Shown: in pieces, positions 9,692-18,618 of the stretch
How the letters are laid out: each line of letters starts with the position of its first letter
Numbering within the stretch: the first letter of the stretch is position 1
Source of the DNA: Haematococcus lacustris
Lineage: Eukaryota; Chlorophyta; Chlorophyceae; Chlamydomonadales; Haematococcaceae
Direction of reading: 5' to 3'
NCBI GenBank assembly: GCA_030144725.1
Contig: JASKMD010000007.1
Location: 5,738,001 to 5,802,000, forward strand
Length of the DNA stretch: 64,000 nucleotides
Notes under the pieces: model-generated
The model's input: the letters and a program-made list of their open reading frames with translations, nothing else
What the model was told of the DNA's origin: nothing
The model's database searches: none
Translations under genes and position numbers: made by a program

Positions 9692-9770
9692 GCACCTTGG
9701 CCCTCAACCTTGAGCCTTCATTGCAGTCGAACACACTAATTGTGGACCACTACAAAACAGTGTTCTAACA
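9692..9770 (-). mobile_element. Solo Fanzor-element 3' terminus
   Basis: The 79-bp block, on the plus strand CAGCACCTTGGCCCTCAACC onward to CCACTACAAAACAGTG, duplicates the end of the neighbouring element at about 9862-9930. It has no coding part of its own. Confidence 0.6.
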
Positions 9771-9778
9771 GTGTTACC

Positions 9779-9827
9779 AGCTCAGAGGCTGCAGCTCAGA
9801 GGCTGCAGCTCAGAGGCTGCAGCCACT
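9779..9827. repeat. 15-bp tandem repeat
   Basis: Three copies of CAGCTCAGAGGCTG with single-base variation, lying between the two Fanzor-element 3' ends. Confidence 0.85.
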
Positions 9828-9861
9828 GCGCTTGCACACCACAGCGGAGCTACAACATCGG

Positions 9862-10113
9862 TCCTTGGCCCTCAACCTTGAGCCTTCATTGCAGTCGAAC
9901 ACTAATTGTGGACCACTACCAAGCGGTGTTTTTGTCTGTGTGGAGTGTTCCCATCGCATGGCATGCTCATGGCCTATACATGGCATACACATGGTCATGG
10001 TCGCCTACCACCTACAGCATTGCCTGACCCCGGAGGGCTACACCGTAGAGTTGGCATGACAAACATACACTAATTGAAAGCTGATGACAGCTCAAAGGGG
10101 GGGGGGGCACACA
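9862..10113 (-). other. Fanzor element 3' flank
   Basis: The conserved order of blocks downstream of the stop at 10114 is present: C-run, AGCTGTCATCAGCTTTCAAT, GTCATGCCAACTCTAC, GGTCAGGCAATGCTGTAGG, CATGTGTATGCCATG repeats, CACTCCACACAGAC, and GGTTGAGGGCCAAGG at the end. This is the flank of the best-preserved copy, so it is the best starting point for a covariance model of a guide RNA. Confidence 0.5.
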
Positions 10114-11384
10114 CTACTGTGCCTCAGCAGCCTGCTGCTTGGGCTTGGATGGCTTGGCTCGCAGCCGCTTGTAGCCCAGGCCAGGATATTCCTTGCCCTT
10201 GGCTGGCAGCGCTCCCTGGTCTGGCCACCAGCACAGCTCCAGTGGGCGCCACTTGCTCTCCCCAATGCGTTGCATGTTCAATGCTGCATTGCAGTCCCTG
10301 TCCAGCCATCTGCCTGGCTGTGGTGCTGGCTTGACTTTGGCAGCCTTGGTGGGCTGGGTAGGCTCAGCTGCCTCTGGCTCAGCCTTGGTGCGCTTGCTGC
10401 GCTTGGCTAGTGGGGGAGTGCTGGGCCCAGGCTCTGAGGCTGCTGCCTGTGTGGCTGCCTGGCTGCTGCATGGGGCCTGTGGGGGCTTGCGGGGGGCCAC
10501 TACCGGGCACCACATCATGCCCCTCACTGGCTGGTCACGCTGCTGGCTCCAGGCTGGGCGTAGCAGGCGCTGTTCCACCTGCCCTGCTGGGGGCTTCCAG
10601 TCTGCAGGCCTGGTGGCCCTGTGCTTGCTCAGCCGGCTCTCACAGGGCTGCTGGCCGTTCACTGCTGAGCTGACCCGGCTGGTGCGGTGCTCATCCACAA
10701 GCACCACCCTGCCCCGCCGCTGGTCTGTGCCCCTGGGCCTGCACACGACCTTGCAGCAGGCACGCAGCACCGCATCAGCACCCCAGCCCTCCCTTGTGCC
10801 AATGCTAGCTACTCCAAAGAAGACCTGCTTGGCATGCCCATGGCGCTTCATGGACAACTCCTCCATCTCCTGCTCCAACTGCAGGCATGCACACAAGGCA
10901 CACACATGGTGGCTGACATGGTAGCACCAGGTTAGGTATGGCACAGTCAACTACTCTTTTCACTTGATGCCCAACCCACCACCTCTTAATCCCTCAACCT
11001 CCCTACCATCCACCCACCCACCTATCCTCACCTTCTTGAAGAACTGCTGCATTGTACGGTCCTGAGCTCCGTACAGCCTGAGCCGCTGTTGTGCCCACTT
11101 GGGGTCCAGGTACACCTCCCACACCGCGTCCAAGGTGGCCAGGGTGACGGTGATGTGCTTCAGGTTGGCCTCCAGGGAAGTACCGGCTGGGCTTGCTGCT
11201 GCCAGGTGCTGGAGGTGGGGCTTGATAGGAGCCAGCCACCGCTCAGTGTCACGGCGGGCATTGTTCAGGCCACTGCCATGCTTGACCTGGCCCTTTGGCC
11301 AGCTTCCACCGGCGCAGCTGGTCTGCCATCAGCTAGCGGATGCGGCTCTTGCGCCGCGGCACTGGGCCGCTTCCTCGGAGGCAT
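10114..11384 (-). pseudogene. Fanzor-family nuclease, best-preserved copy
   Basis: Exon 2 (10878-10114) is open throughout. It carries LEQEMEELSMKRHG, VFFGVASIGT, VVLVDEHRTSRVSSAVNG, QQRDQPVRGMMWCPVVAP, a charged Pro/Lys linker, GRWLDRDCNAALNMQRIGES, and a tail ending AEAQ. A GT-AG intron of 153 nt (11031-10879) joins it in phase 0 to exon 1, which ends YGAQDRTMQQFFKK. Exon 1 also encodes GLNNARRDTERWLAPIKPHL and LDAVWEVYLDPKWAQQ. One extra G near 11303 shifts the frame. The [16 protein letters not shown] start (ATG 11384) joins out of frame at about 11336, with a stop just after. The segment that should carry the RuvC-I aspartate is missing. DEHRTS holds the glutamate that fits the rearranged catalytic site described for Fanzors. 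The nuclease is therefore probably inactive, though the RuvC-III half is intact. Confidence 0.7.
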
Positions 11385-11525
11385 TGCGCCACTAGGCTCA
11401 TATCTGCTAACACCTGCTTGCACTGACTTATACCCAGGCGGCGATGTCACTCACTCTCGCACCTCCAAAGGGCACTGCCAAAGGGCACCCCAGAGGGCAC
11501 CTCCAAAGGGCACCAGTGCTCCCAG
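11385..11525 (-). promoter_or_regulatory. Fanzor element 5' region with TATA-like box
   Basis: GGGTATAAGTC lies about 50 nt upstream of ATG 11384. Further upstream are repeats of GGTGCCCTTTGG and GGGAGGATGTCTGGGAGCAC, the latter shared with the element at 14.29 kb. Confidence 0.45.
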
Positions 11526-11694
11526 ACATCCTCCCAGCAGCCCACAACGGAGCCACAGCGTCGGTGACAGTGCCCCTTTCTTGGCAGCCTGCCCAGTCCA
11601 GCACGTTCCCCTACTACTAGGAGCTGTGTTACCTGTAATCAAGGCTGGTGCACTAGGATGGTCGTTCTGCCATCCCCTCTACCTCCCCTCTACC

Positions 11695-11960
11695 TCCCCT
11701 CAGCAAGCAGCCTTGCCAGCTCATGCCACCCACCTGCTCCAGCAGGCGCCACTAGCTTTCCCCACTGTGCTGCAGTCCCGGTCCGCCCACCTGCTTTGCT
11801 GTGGCACTAGTTTGACTTCAGCAGCCTTGCCCTGTCCTAATGTCCTTGGAGGGCTGGGTGGCCATTGCAGCCGTGGCCTTGCCCTTGGAGGGCTAGGCAA
11901 CCTGTACAGCCCCAATGCGCCTGGCTGGTGGCGGAGTGCTGGGCGCTTGCCAGTCCCAAT
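11695..11960 (-). pseudogene. Fanzor C-terminal relic, heavily decayed
   Basis: The minus strand reads KAAEVKLVPQQSRWADRDCS followed by a frameshifted GKASGACW. It corresponds to PAPQPGRWLDRDCN...GESKWR with deletions inside the RuvC-III helix. Confidence 0.5.
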
Positions 11961-12068
11961 GGGGAGTTTGTGCAGTCCAGGGAGCCCTTGTGAGCTGAGC
12001 TGTTCAGTTTTTTAGTATTGTGTATGCACTATTCCATGCAATACATACCCCATGCAACCCCCTAGAGG

Positions 12069-12382
12069 TTTGATCGCAACCAGTTGCAACACAAAATGTC
12101 CACGCACGCTCAGCAAGTGCAGTGTGTGTTGTTCTACCTGTGCGGCCACAGCCACATCCCCAGCGTGGCCAAGCTTGGGGGAGGCTTCAAGTACCCGGCA
12201 AAGCCGCACCCAGTAGGGCCTGTCCTGCCGGCCTGGGTGCAGTCCATGCCAGCCCAGACGCAGCCACCATTAACCCACATGGGCCCAGCCCCAGCAATGA
12301 TGCGCTGCATGAAGTCTCCAGTTCCCACTGTGAGCGGTGACCTGCCAGCCGACTATGGCGTCATGGCTGGACAAGAATTCAG
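12069..12382 (+). CDS. Internal exon of an unidentified gene
   Basis: The open frame contains FDRNQLQHKMSTHAQQVQCV, LFYLCGHSHIPSVAKLGGGF, KYPAKPHPVGPVLPAWVQSM and SGDLPADYGVMAGQEFR, ending at a strong donor (TTCAG|GTGAGG). Residue balance (aromatics, Cys/His) looks like a folded domain rather than low complexity. The 5' boundary is uncertain. No family recognised. Confidence 0.4.
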
Positions 12383-12414
12383 GTGAGGGCATGCAGCTGA
12401 GAACCGCTGAGGTA

Positions 12415-12690
12415 CATGCTTGCGTACTGTTTTCTACGTTGGTATGGGCATCACTCAGTGTGTACGCAGTCATGGTGTGCTTGCGCATACACAGTCATGC
12501 TTGGATGCATGCGCAGTCTGGGCCGCGGCACTGGGCCGCTTCCTCGGAGGCATTGCGCCACTAGGCTCATATCTGATCATACCTGCTCATGCCTACTTAT
12601 ACCCAGGAGGCGATGTCACTCACTCTCGCATCTCCACAGGGCAACTCCAAAGGGCACCTCCAAAGGGCACCTCTAAAGGGCACCCTCCAG
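12415..12690 (-). mobile_element. Fanzor element 5' end fragment (promoter and exon 1)
   Basis: ATG at 12553 (minus) opens [10 protein letters not shown], then diverges after Ala-Gln into a different sequence (CAGACTGCGCATGCATCC) shared only with the copy at 14.1 kb. The TATA-like box and GGTGCCCTTTGGA repeats lie upstream (12.58-12.68 kb). There is no nuclease core. Confidence 0.55.
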
Positions 12691-12820
12691 CACCATGCCA
12701 TAGGCCCCAGAGTGGAGGTGACCAGCATGCAGATTGACCTTGTGCAGCGCTGCCCCCTGCCTCATGTTGTCACTTGCTGCTCATGGTTTGTGCTGTATCA
12801 CCCATGTCCCAGGTTTCCAG

Positions 12821-13254
12821 CTACACAGCCCTCTGACCCTGACGCCGTCCGTGCATGGGGTCAGCTCCTCCACCGCCACAGCATTGCCACCCACACAGCT
12901 CTGCCCAAGTCCCTTCCCCCACCCCGCCCACACTCAGCCAGACCAGCTGCCAGCCAGCCCCTCACCCCCTGCCGCCATGCAAGCCTCTCTGGCGCTCTGT
13001 CCCTTGGCCCCAACCCTAGACAACACGCTTCAGGGACAGCGGACCATGCGCAGGCAGCACCATCAAACTGCGGAGTGCTGGAAGGGGCAGCAGCGGGGTC
13101 GGACTCTGGGCATGTAGCAAAGCAGCCAAGCAGGAGAGGGGCAGCTGAGGTGGGGGGTGCACACAAGGGAAGCGCACGGCCACGATCTGCGAGTTTTGCG
13201 TCACTGCCAGTGGGCCGAATGCAGCAGCTGGGTGTGGAGTTCAAACCCCTGCTG
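12821..13254 (+). CDS. Internal exon of an unidentified gene
   Basis: Between acceptor GGTTTCCAG and donor CTGCTG|GTAAGA a 434-bp frame is open. It starts SDPDAVRAWGQLLHRHSIAT, runs through Pro/Ser/Ala-rich sequence, and ends RSASFASLPVGRMQQLGVEF plus KPLL. Low complexity in the middle but good splice sites. Possibly the same gene as the exons at 12.07 and 14.61 kb. Confidence 0.35.
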
Positions 13255-13329
13255 GTAAGACACATCAGCACCGCCCTCATTGGCCCGCTGAGGCAGAACC
13301 AAACTGTATGGAGTTACGTGGCGTGAGCG

Positions 13330-13740
13330 CCTTCCACCTACACTGTTGCCTGACCCTTGTGACAGGGCTATAGCCTAGAGTTGGCATGGCAAGCATGCAC
13401 TGCTGTAAACTAATGACAGCTGAAGAGAGAGGGCACACACTACTGTGCCATAGGCTGCTGCTGCTGCTGGGCCCTGGGTGGGTGGTCTCGCAGCCGCTTG
13501 TAGCCCAGCTCAGGGTCCTCCTTGCCCTTGGCGGGCAGCTTTGTCAGGTCCGGCCACCAGCACAGCCCCAGCGGGTGCCACCTGCTCTCCCCAATGCGCT
13601 GCATGTTCAGCGCTGCATTGCAGTCCCTGCCTACCCACCTGCCTGGCTGTGGTGCTGGTTTGAGTTTAGCAACCTTGCCTTGCTGCGCTTGGCTGGCTGG
13701 GGAGTGCTGGGCCCAGACTCAAAGCCTTCTTCCTAGTCTT
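13330..13740 (-). pseudogene. Fanzor C-terminal relic with 3' flank
   Basis: From stop TAG (13442-13440) upstream on the minus strand: [33 protein letters not shown] and [20 protein letters not shown]. The RD...NAALN core is intact, but the first Asp is Gly. The linker is truncated and frameshifted beyond 13680. The conserved 3' flank blocks occupy 13330-13430. Confidence 0.55.
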
Positions 13741-13870
13741 AGTGCCGCAAGGCTTTGTGCTTTAAGACGTCTGTGTCTTTCCCAAACACCTTGGGGTTTC
13801 CCGGGCTAGTTTTGACAGTTCATTTTTACGGGCTCTTTTCACGATAGCAGTCTGTATATCACCTTGGTTC
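13741..13870. other. Intervening sequence, no feature
   Basis: Nothing supported between the two Fanzor elements. Confidence 0.4.
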
Positions 13871-14300
13871 ATGGTATGAGCACATTAGCCCTCAACCTTG
13901 AGCCTTCATTGCAGTCGAACACACTAATTGTGGACCACTACAAAACAGTGTTTTGTCTGTGTAGAGTTCCCATCACATGGCATGCTCATGGCCTATACAT
14001 GGCATACACATGGTTTCTACATTCGTATGGGCATCACTCAGTGTGTACGCAGTCATGGTGTGCTTGCGCATACACAGGCATGCTTGGATGCATGCGCAGT
14101 CTGGGCCGCGGCACTGGGCCGCTTCCTCGGAGGCATTGCGCCACTAGGCTCATATCCGCTAACACCTGCTCACACTGACTTGTACCCAGGAGGCGATGTC
14201 ACTCACTCTCGCACCTCCAAAGGGCACTGCCAAAGGGCACCCCAAAGGGCACCTCCAAAGGGCACCAGTGCTCCCAGACATCCTCCCCTCAGCAAGCAGC
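13871..14300 (-). mobile_element. Fanzor deletion derivative: 5' end joined to 3' end
   Basis: On the minus strand the promoter block and exon-1 start (ATG 14136, [10 protein letters not shown]) run to about 14012, then join directly to the 3' flank (CATGTGTATGCCATG, AACTCTACACAGACAAAACA, GGTTGAGGGC) with the whole nuclease core deleted. This is the structure of an internally deleted non-autonomous element. It keeps the terminal 3' flank but lacks the first block after the stop codon. Confidence 0.6.
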
Positions 14301-14609
14301 CTTGCCAGGTTCATGGTATCAGCATGTGCAGACCAATTGACATCTTTCCCTCCTCATCCTCCTTGCCCGCCTCCTCCTGCCCTACTCTTGCCCTGCCTGA
14401 TACCTCCTCCTCCCATTGCATCTCCTTCTTTCCCCACATCATTTGCATCCTATGTCATTATGTGTTCTGCACCACTCATGCTGTCAGGCGATGTAGCATG
14501 TCCAGGCGCGGGCGTATACCATAATCAGCTGTCACACCGCCACTTTTGTCGTCGGCTGTGGCCATCACGCTGTTGGTCATTGCGCTGCTTCGCTTCTGCC
14601 GTGATGCAG

Positions 14610-15869
14610 GTCAGCGGAGCCAGCGAGCCAATGGAAGAGCTGATCGCGCCGGACGGAGGCGCTGCTCAATTGCATTGCAGCCGTATGGGTCGCACCGCTC
14701 TCACCCGCCTGATCACGTCCATCAAGCTCGAGCCGGGTCAATCAACGCGACACCAGCTGCTCGCCGCTTCGCTTGGAGCGGAAGCAACCAGATCAAGCCG
14801 TCGACAGTCCCGCCCGCATGTGGGTACACACTGTCGCAACTCAACCGCCCACAGCCGCAGCCGGTCCGCCAGCCCTGTCCCGGTCCAAAGGTACATGCGG
14901 GACGGCGGTGGCAGCCCTGACCCTAGCCGTGCAGTCAACCCTCAGCCCAGTCTTCGCCCCAGCTTTGCCCACCTCCAAGCACATGACTGGCAGCCAGCCC
15001 CACAGCAGCTAACACCCAGGGCAGCACACCTTGGAGGGCCTGTGGTGGTCAAGGTGCAGCCTCCGGTCAGAAGCTGGCCATGGGGCAGTGAGGAGTTGGT
15101 TGATGCTGCATCAGTCACAGCCCCTGGAGCAGCAGGAGCAGCAGGGGGTGTGACCAAGGTGGGAGGTGTTGGGGAGCCGGCTAGGAGCCCCCCCACTTCT
15201 GCCCAGGATTTGAACGCAGTAGGTGTTACATCAGGGGAGGGGGGTGAACCTGTGGTCAGGCAGGCCATGCCAAGCTGTGCTGTTGGGCGGCATGCGACCA
15301 GCAGTGCCGCAGGCAGTGCTGATGGGGAGGCGGCACTGCGCTCAGATGGAGAGGAGGGGGAGGAGGACGAGGTACTGGATGTGGGTGCTCTGACCCTTTC
15401 ATCAGAAACAGCACACTCCCATGTCAAGACATCCATGCAAGACAGGGATGCTGCGCCCAGGGTTGAGGCATCTGACTCTATGGTGCTGTTGACCCAGGCC
15501 TCAGAGGCTGAGCTTCAGAGCCACAGCAGCCACACAGCCTGGCATGGGAATAGTGAGGTCCCAGGGCTGAGCCACAGGCAGGCAGTGGCGATTGCACAAA
15601 TCACAGGGCCAGCGCTAGGGGGCGGTCGGGGGTCAAGCGAGCGGCAGGGTGGGGACCTGGGTGAGGAGCTTCCTCTCATGAGAGGTCCAGGTGAGGAGAA
15701 TGTCGAAGCTGAGCCAGGCTGGGCGGCCCGGAGACGACCCGTCTCGGCATCGCCGGGATCGCGCGAGACGCGATCGGCAGATGCTCGGTGGCACGGTGGC
15801 ATGGGATCGGCCATCGGCGTGATGCCGGGTGTACAGGAGGAATGCGAGGAGGATGGTGAGCCAGTATGA
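14610..15869 (+). CDS. Large exon of an unidentified, low-complexity protein
   Basis: An acceptor (GCCGTGATGCAG) precedes a 1.26-kb open frame ending at TGA 15867-15869. It begins VSGASEPMEELIAPDGGAAQ, includes RTALTRLITSIKLEPG, an RS-rich stretch (SRSRSASPVPVQR), and an acidic block (GEEGEEDEVLDVG). A donor GGATG|GTGAGC at about 15856 could instead splice onward. The length without stops, and the acidic and RS tracts, support coding. No catalytic domain is seen. It could be a regulatory tail joined to upstream exons. Confidence 0.45.
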   Translation, partial: VSGASEPMEELIAPDGGAAQLHCSRMGRTALTRLITSIKLEPGQSTRHQLLAASLGAEATRSSRRQSRPHVGTHCRNSTAHSRSRSASPVPVQRYMRDGGGSPDPSRAVNPQPSLRPSFAHLQAHDWQPAPQQLTPRAAHLGGPVVVKVQPPVRSWPWGSEELVDAASVTAPGAAGAAGGVTKVGGVGEPARSPPTSAQDLNAVGVTSGEGGEPVVRQAMPSCAVGRHATSSAAGSADGEAALRSDGEEGEEDEVLDVGALTLSSETAHSHVKTSMQDRDAAPRVEASDSMVLLTQASEAELQSHSSHTAWHGNSEVPGLSHRQAVAIAQITGPALGGGRGSSERQGGDLGEELPLMRGPGEENVEAEPGWAARRRPVSASPGSRETRSADARWHGGMGSAIGVMPGVQEECEEDGEPV

Positions 15870-16371
15870 GCGGGTGAGTCAATATGAAGAGCAGGCTCGT
15901 GTGGCTGGGATTGCAGTGGGACTGGGCCTGGCCAGCGAGTTAAGCTGATTGTGAGCTCCTAAGCTACGGCTGAACTCAACAAAGACCTTGCAGACAATCG
16001 CTTCCTTGTTGTGTGAAGACGCTTGCATTCCGTGACATGCACCATGGCCAACTTGCAGCTGAGGTGTCGTGTCGGCCACTTGGATCGCTCCTGCAGCCTT
16101 GAAAATGTGGCATCATTGCGTGTTTATGCCCGCCCTAAACCCATGTGACCCTAGTTGTGAAGTGCGCCATCAACCGTCCAGGACTGCACAAGGATTGAGG
16201 ATTGAGGACATTGGCTATTGAGGACATGATGGTGCCTTAGCCTGAGCCCTAGGGTGAAATGTGTAATATCACTTCCGCCTCATTCCGGGTGCCAGCACTC
16301 TGGTTGGATTGCGACCTGATGCACCACCTCGCACGGCCACTGCGCTTGGATAATGTTGCTGAAGCCCTCAA
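15870..16371. other. No convincing gene
   Basis: AT-richer intergenic sequence with short repeats of GGATTGAGGA near 16190-16225. Confidence 0.4.
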
Positions 16372-17397
16372 ATGTCGCGGAATAAGAAACGCAAGCGCCC
16401 CGCACAGAGTGCAGCCGGTAAGCCGCAAAGCCGCAAAGCTTGACGAAAGACTAGGCCCCCCTGGCGAACCGACGCAGTGTGCATCACGCGATACTGCGAC
16501 TCCCTAAATCAAGTTGTTGCGCGTGTGCTATGCCGTCCCATGTATGTAGGTGCCAGTGGCAGTGAGCAGCAAGAGGTAGTTGGAGAGCGGCGCCAGGTCA
16601 TCAAAGCTGTCATTCGTAGCCTCGTGGAGGCAGCGCGGCCTGATCTCAGCCCAGCTCAAGTAGACGCAGTTGTGGCGGAGATGAACAAGGACATGACCAT
16701 GGGCAGCAAGCAGTGCTGCCTAACAGCGGTCCATGCTGCTCCAGTCTTTCCTTGGCCAGCCTACTCCAGGCTTCCCAGCAGCAGGCCCAGCCCCAGGCCC
16801 CCCTTCCCCGCCTGACCCAGCTTGCCCTCCCTATACTCACCCCCGCCTTGCCACACGCATCTCCCCTCGCTCTGCAGCCGCCCCAGCCTAGCTTACCCCC
16901 CCAGTGCCGCTCAACATCTTGGACCCCAAGCTGCTGGCACAGATCAAAGATGCCATGGAGCTGCTGAAAACCGCCAGGGTGCTTGAGCATATGATGCGCG
17001 GTCCCCACCTGCCCCTGCCCAGGACCCCCCTGCCCCTCCCCCTGCCCAGGCCCCCCCTCCCCTTCCCCCAGCCCAGGCCCCACCCCCTCCCCCTGTCCAG
17101 GCCCAACCCCTCCCTGCAGCACTTGGCCCAGTGCCACCACCCCAGGCCCCTTCATGGGGCAGGTGGCTGGACCGGGACACCAATGCCTGCTTTAACTTCC
17201 AGCGCATTGGGGAGAGCACGCAGCGCCCCCTTGAGCTGTGCAGCTGGAAGGACAGGGAGGCTCTGCCCCCCATTGGCAAGGAGTACCAGCAGGGCTACAA
17301 GCGGGTCAATGACCGGCTGCCGAAGGTCAAGCAGCGGCTGCACCGGGCTGCTGAGTACCGGCGGGGCATTGATGGCCGGGCCCGCAACAATGCATAG
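16372..17397 (+). pseudogene. Fanzor subfamily B, internally deleted copy
   Basis: Exon 1 (16372-16417) encodes MSRNKKRKRPAQSAA, a basic start like MPPRKRPSA of the main subfamily. It splices (G|GTAAGC ... TATGTAG|GT) in matching phase to GASGSEQQEVVGERRQVIKA, then SLVEAARPDLSPAQVDAVVA. Another exon-like piece, NILDPKLLAQIKDAMELLKT, follows at about 16912. A Pro/Ala/Gln linker then leads into GRWLDRDTNACFNFQRIGES and RPLELCSWKDREALPPIGKE, ending RRGIDGRARNNA at TAG 17397. The DRDTN...N core is intact. The middle of the protein, with the DEFRTS-type motif, is missing, so this is a deletion derivative. Its tail sequence is quite different from the main subfamily after GKEY. Confidence 0.6.
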
Positions 17398-17880
17398 GCC
17401 CTAGTAGTTCACACAGGCTGTCAGCCTTCAAGCATTTAAGCTGTTAGTTTTGATGGGGTGCCCAGTGGTCAAGGGGGTTTGCCCCAGGAACGAGTGCCAC
17501 CGGGGTGGGGTTGGTAGTCATCAAGGGTGCGACCGAGGATGCTACAACATGTTTGTAGTAGCTGAGTGAGATTACCCACAGGCCGACATGTTGTTCCTTG
17601 TTGAATGAGTTTTGTTGGCCTGGGCGAAATAGCCTGGTCTGGGCGAAGTTGCTACGTGGGTGGCGGCATCCCATGTTGGGTAGGCCAGGCGTTACCCAGC
17701 TAGTGCTGCTGCTGCCTACAGTGGCACGGAACTGCACAGGGCACGTTGCTGCGTGCATGCGGCAATTGGCTGTGCCGTGGGGCCCCACGCTCTGAAGGCG
17801 AGCGCAGCATTGCAGATTGCGTGGCGTGTGAGCAGGTGAGGGTGTGGCAGGGCTGGCAGCAGGCTGCAGAGGTGAGAGCT

Positions 17881-17893
17881 CACCTGCTCTGAA
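17881..17893. repeat. Left target-site duplication of SINE
   Basis: CACCTGCTCTGAA, repeated exactly at 18055-18067. Confidence 0.85.
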
Positions 17894-18054
17894 AGAAAGA
17901 AAGAAAGAAAGACTACTCCGGTTTACACCAGCGTGCATTAAGGGAGGACTCCGGCATGGGGCGCCGACACTGTCCCACCAGAGGTACTTTTTCGTCGTAG
18001 TGGAGTCGAACTCACGACCTCTCAGTTGTAGGAATCACCCTTAACCAACTGAGC
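17894..18054 (-). mobile_element. tRNA-derived SINE with 13-bp target-site duplication
   Basis: On the minus strand it begins GCTCAGTTGGTTAAGGGTG, a good RNA polymerase III A-box, followed about 45 nt later by GAGTTCGACTCC (B-box). It ends in a (CTTT)n tail at 17894-17912. The two boxes are spaced as in a tRNA, but the cloverleaf is imperfect, so this is a tRNA-related retroposon rather than a working tRNA gene. CTCAGTTG and CAACTGAG form an inverted pair within the head. The exact flanking duplication marks a fairly recent insertion. Confidence 0.8.
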
Positions 18055-18067
18055 CACCTGCTCTGAA
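18055..18067. repeat. Right target-site duplication of SINE
   Basis: Exact copy of 17881-17893. Confidence 0.85.
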
Positions 18068-18069
18068 TT

Positions 18070-18152
18070 GCTCCACGTCTAGCTGGGCCTAACTGCTCCA
18101 CGTCACTCTGAACACCAGAGCTCTAAACTGCTCCACGTCTAGCTGGGCCAGT
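18070..18152. repeat. Direct repeat of a 23-bp segment
   Basis: TGCTCCACGTCTAGCTGGGC occurs at about 18069 and again at about 18129, with a third partial TGCTCCACGTC between them. Confidence 0.75.
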
Positions 18153-18283
18153 TTGACTGCTGCCACATCACCGCCTTGCAGCTTGGTGACTAGGTTTGCA
18201 GTGTACACGGCCTTGCTGCTGGCTGCGGCTGGCTGGGGGATGGACTGCTTGAGCTCGAGCATGCCCATCAGCTCTGCAAACAT
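18150..18283 (-). CDS. Possible exon of an unidentified gene
   Basis: The minus-strand frame encodes MFAELMGMLELKQSIPQPAA, SSKAVYTANLVTKLQGGDVA and AVKLAQLDVEQFRA. Balanced composition suggests coding, but there is no recognised domain and the splice limits are unclear. Confidence 0.3.
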
Positions 18284-18618
18284 CTGGGTGGCAGCGGCTC
18301 AGACAGCCTAGGCAGGGTAGGTCAGCAAGCGGGCGGTTGCGCATGCAGTGACAAGAGTGGGTGGGTGACGTGAGACTGAGTAAATGGCCTGCCTAGCTTG
18401 CCTAGCTTGCCAGTCCCCTCACTTGCTTGCTATGCCACCGACTCGCGCTGGGCTCGACATCCATTGGTGAAGCAAGCCGTGCACTGCAACGTTTGCAAAT
18501 AGACTGCAAATGTTTCTTGCAAGCAGGAGCAGGGGTCAGCTGTCGTTTCAAACGCCACTGAAAGTTGACAATTCGTCGGCGAAAGCATCCGGCCCAGCTG
18601 TGACATTAGCATTGCCTG

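Noticed and set aside
17990..18054. Functional tRNA gene on the minus strand
   Set aside because: A- and B-boxes are present but acceptor and T-stems do not pair, and a CTTT tail with target-site duplication shows a SINE.
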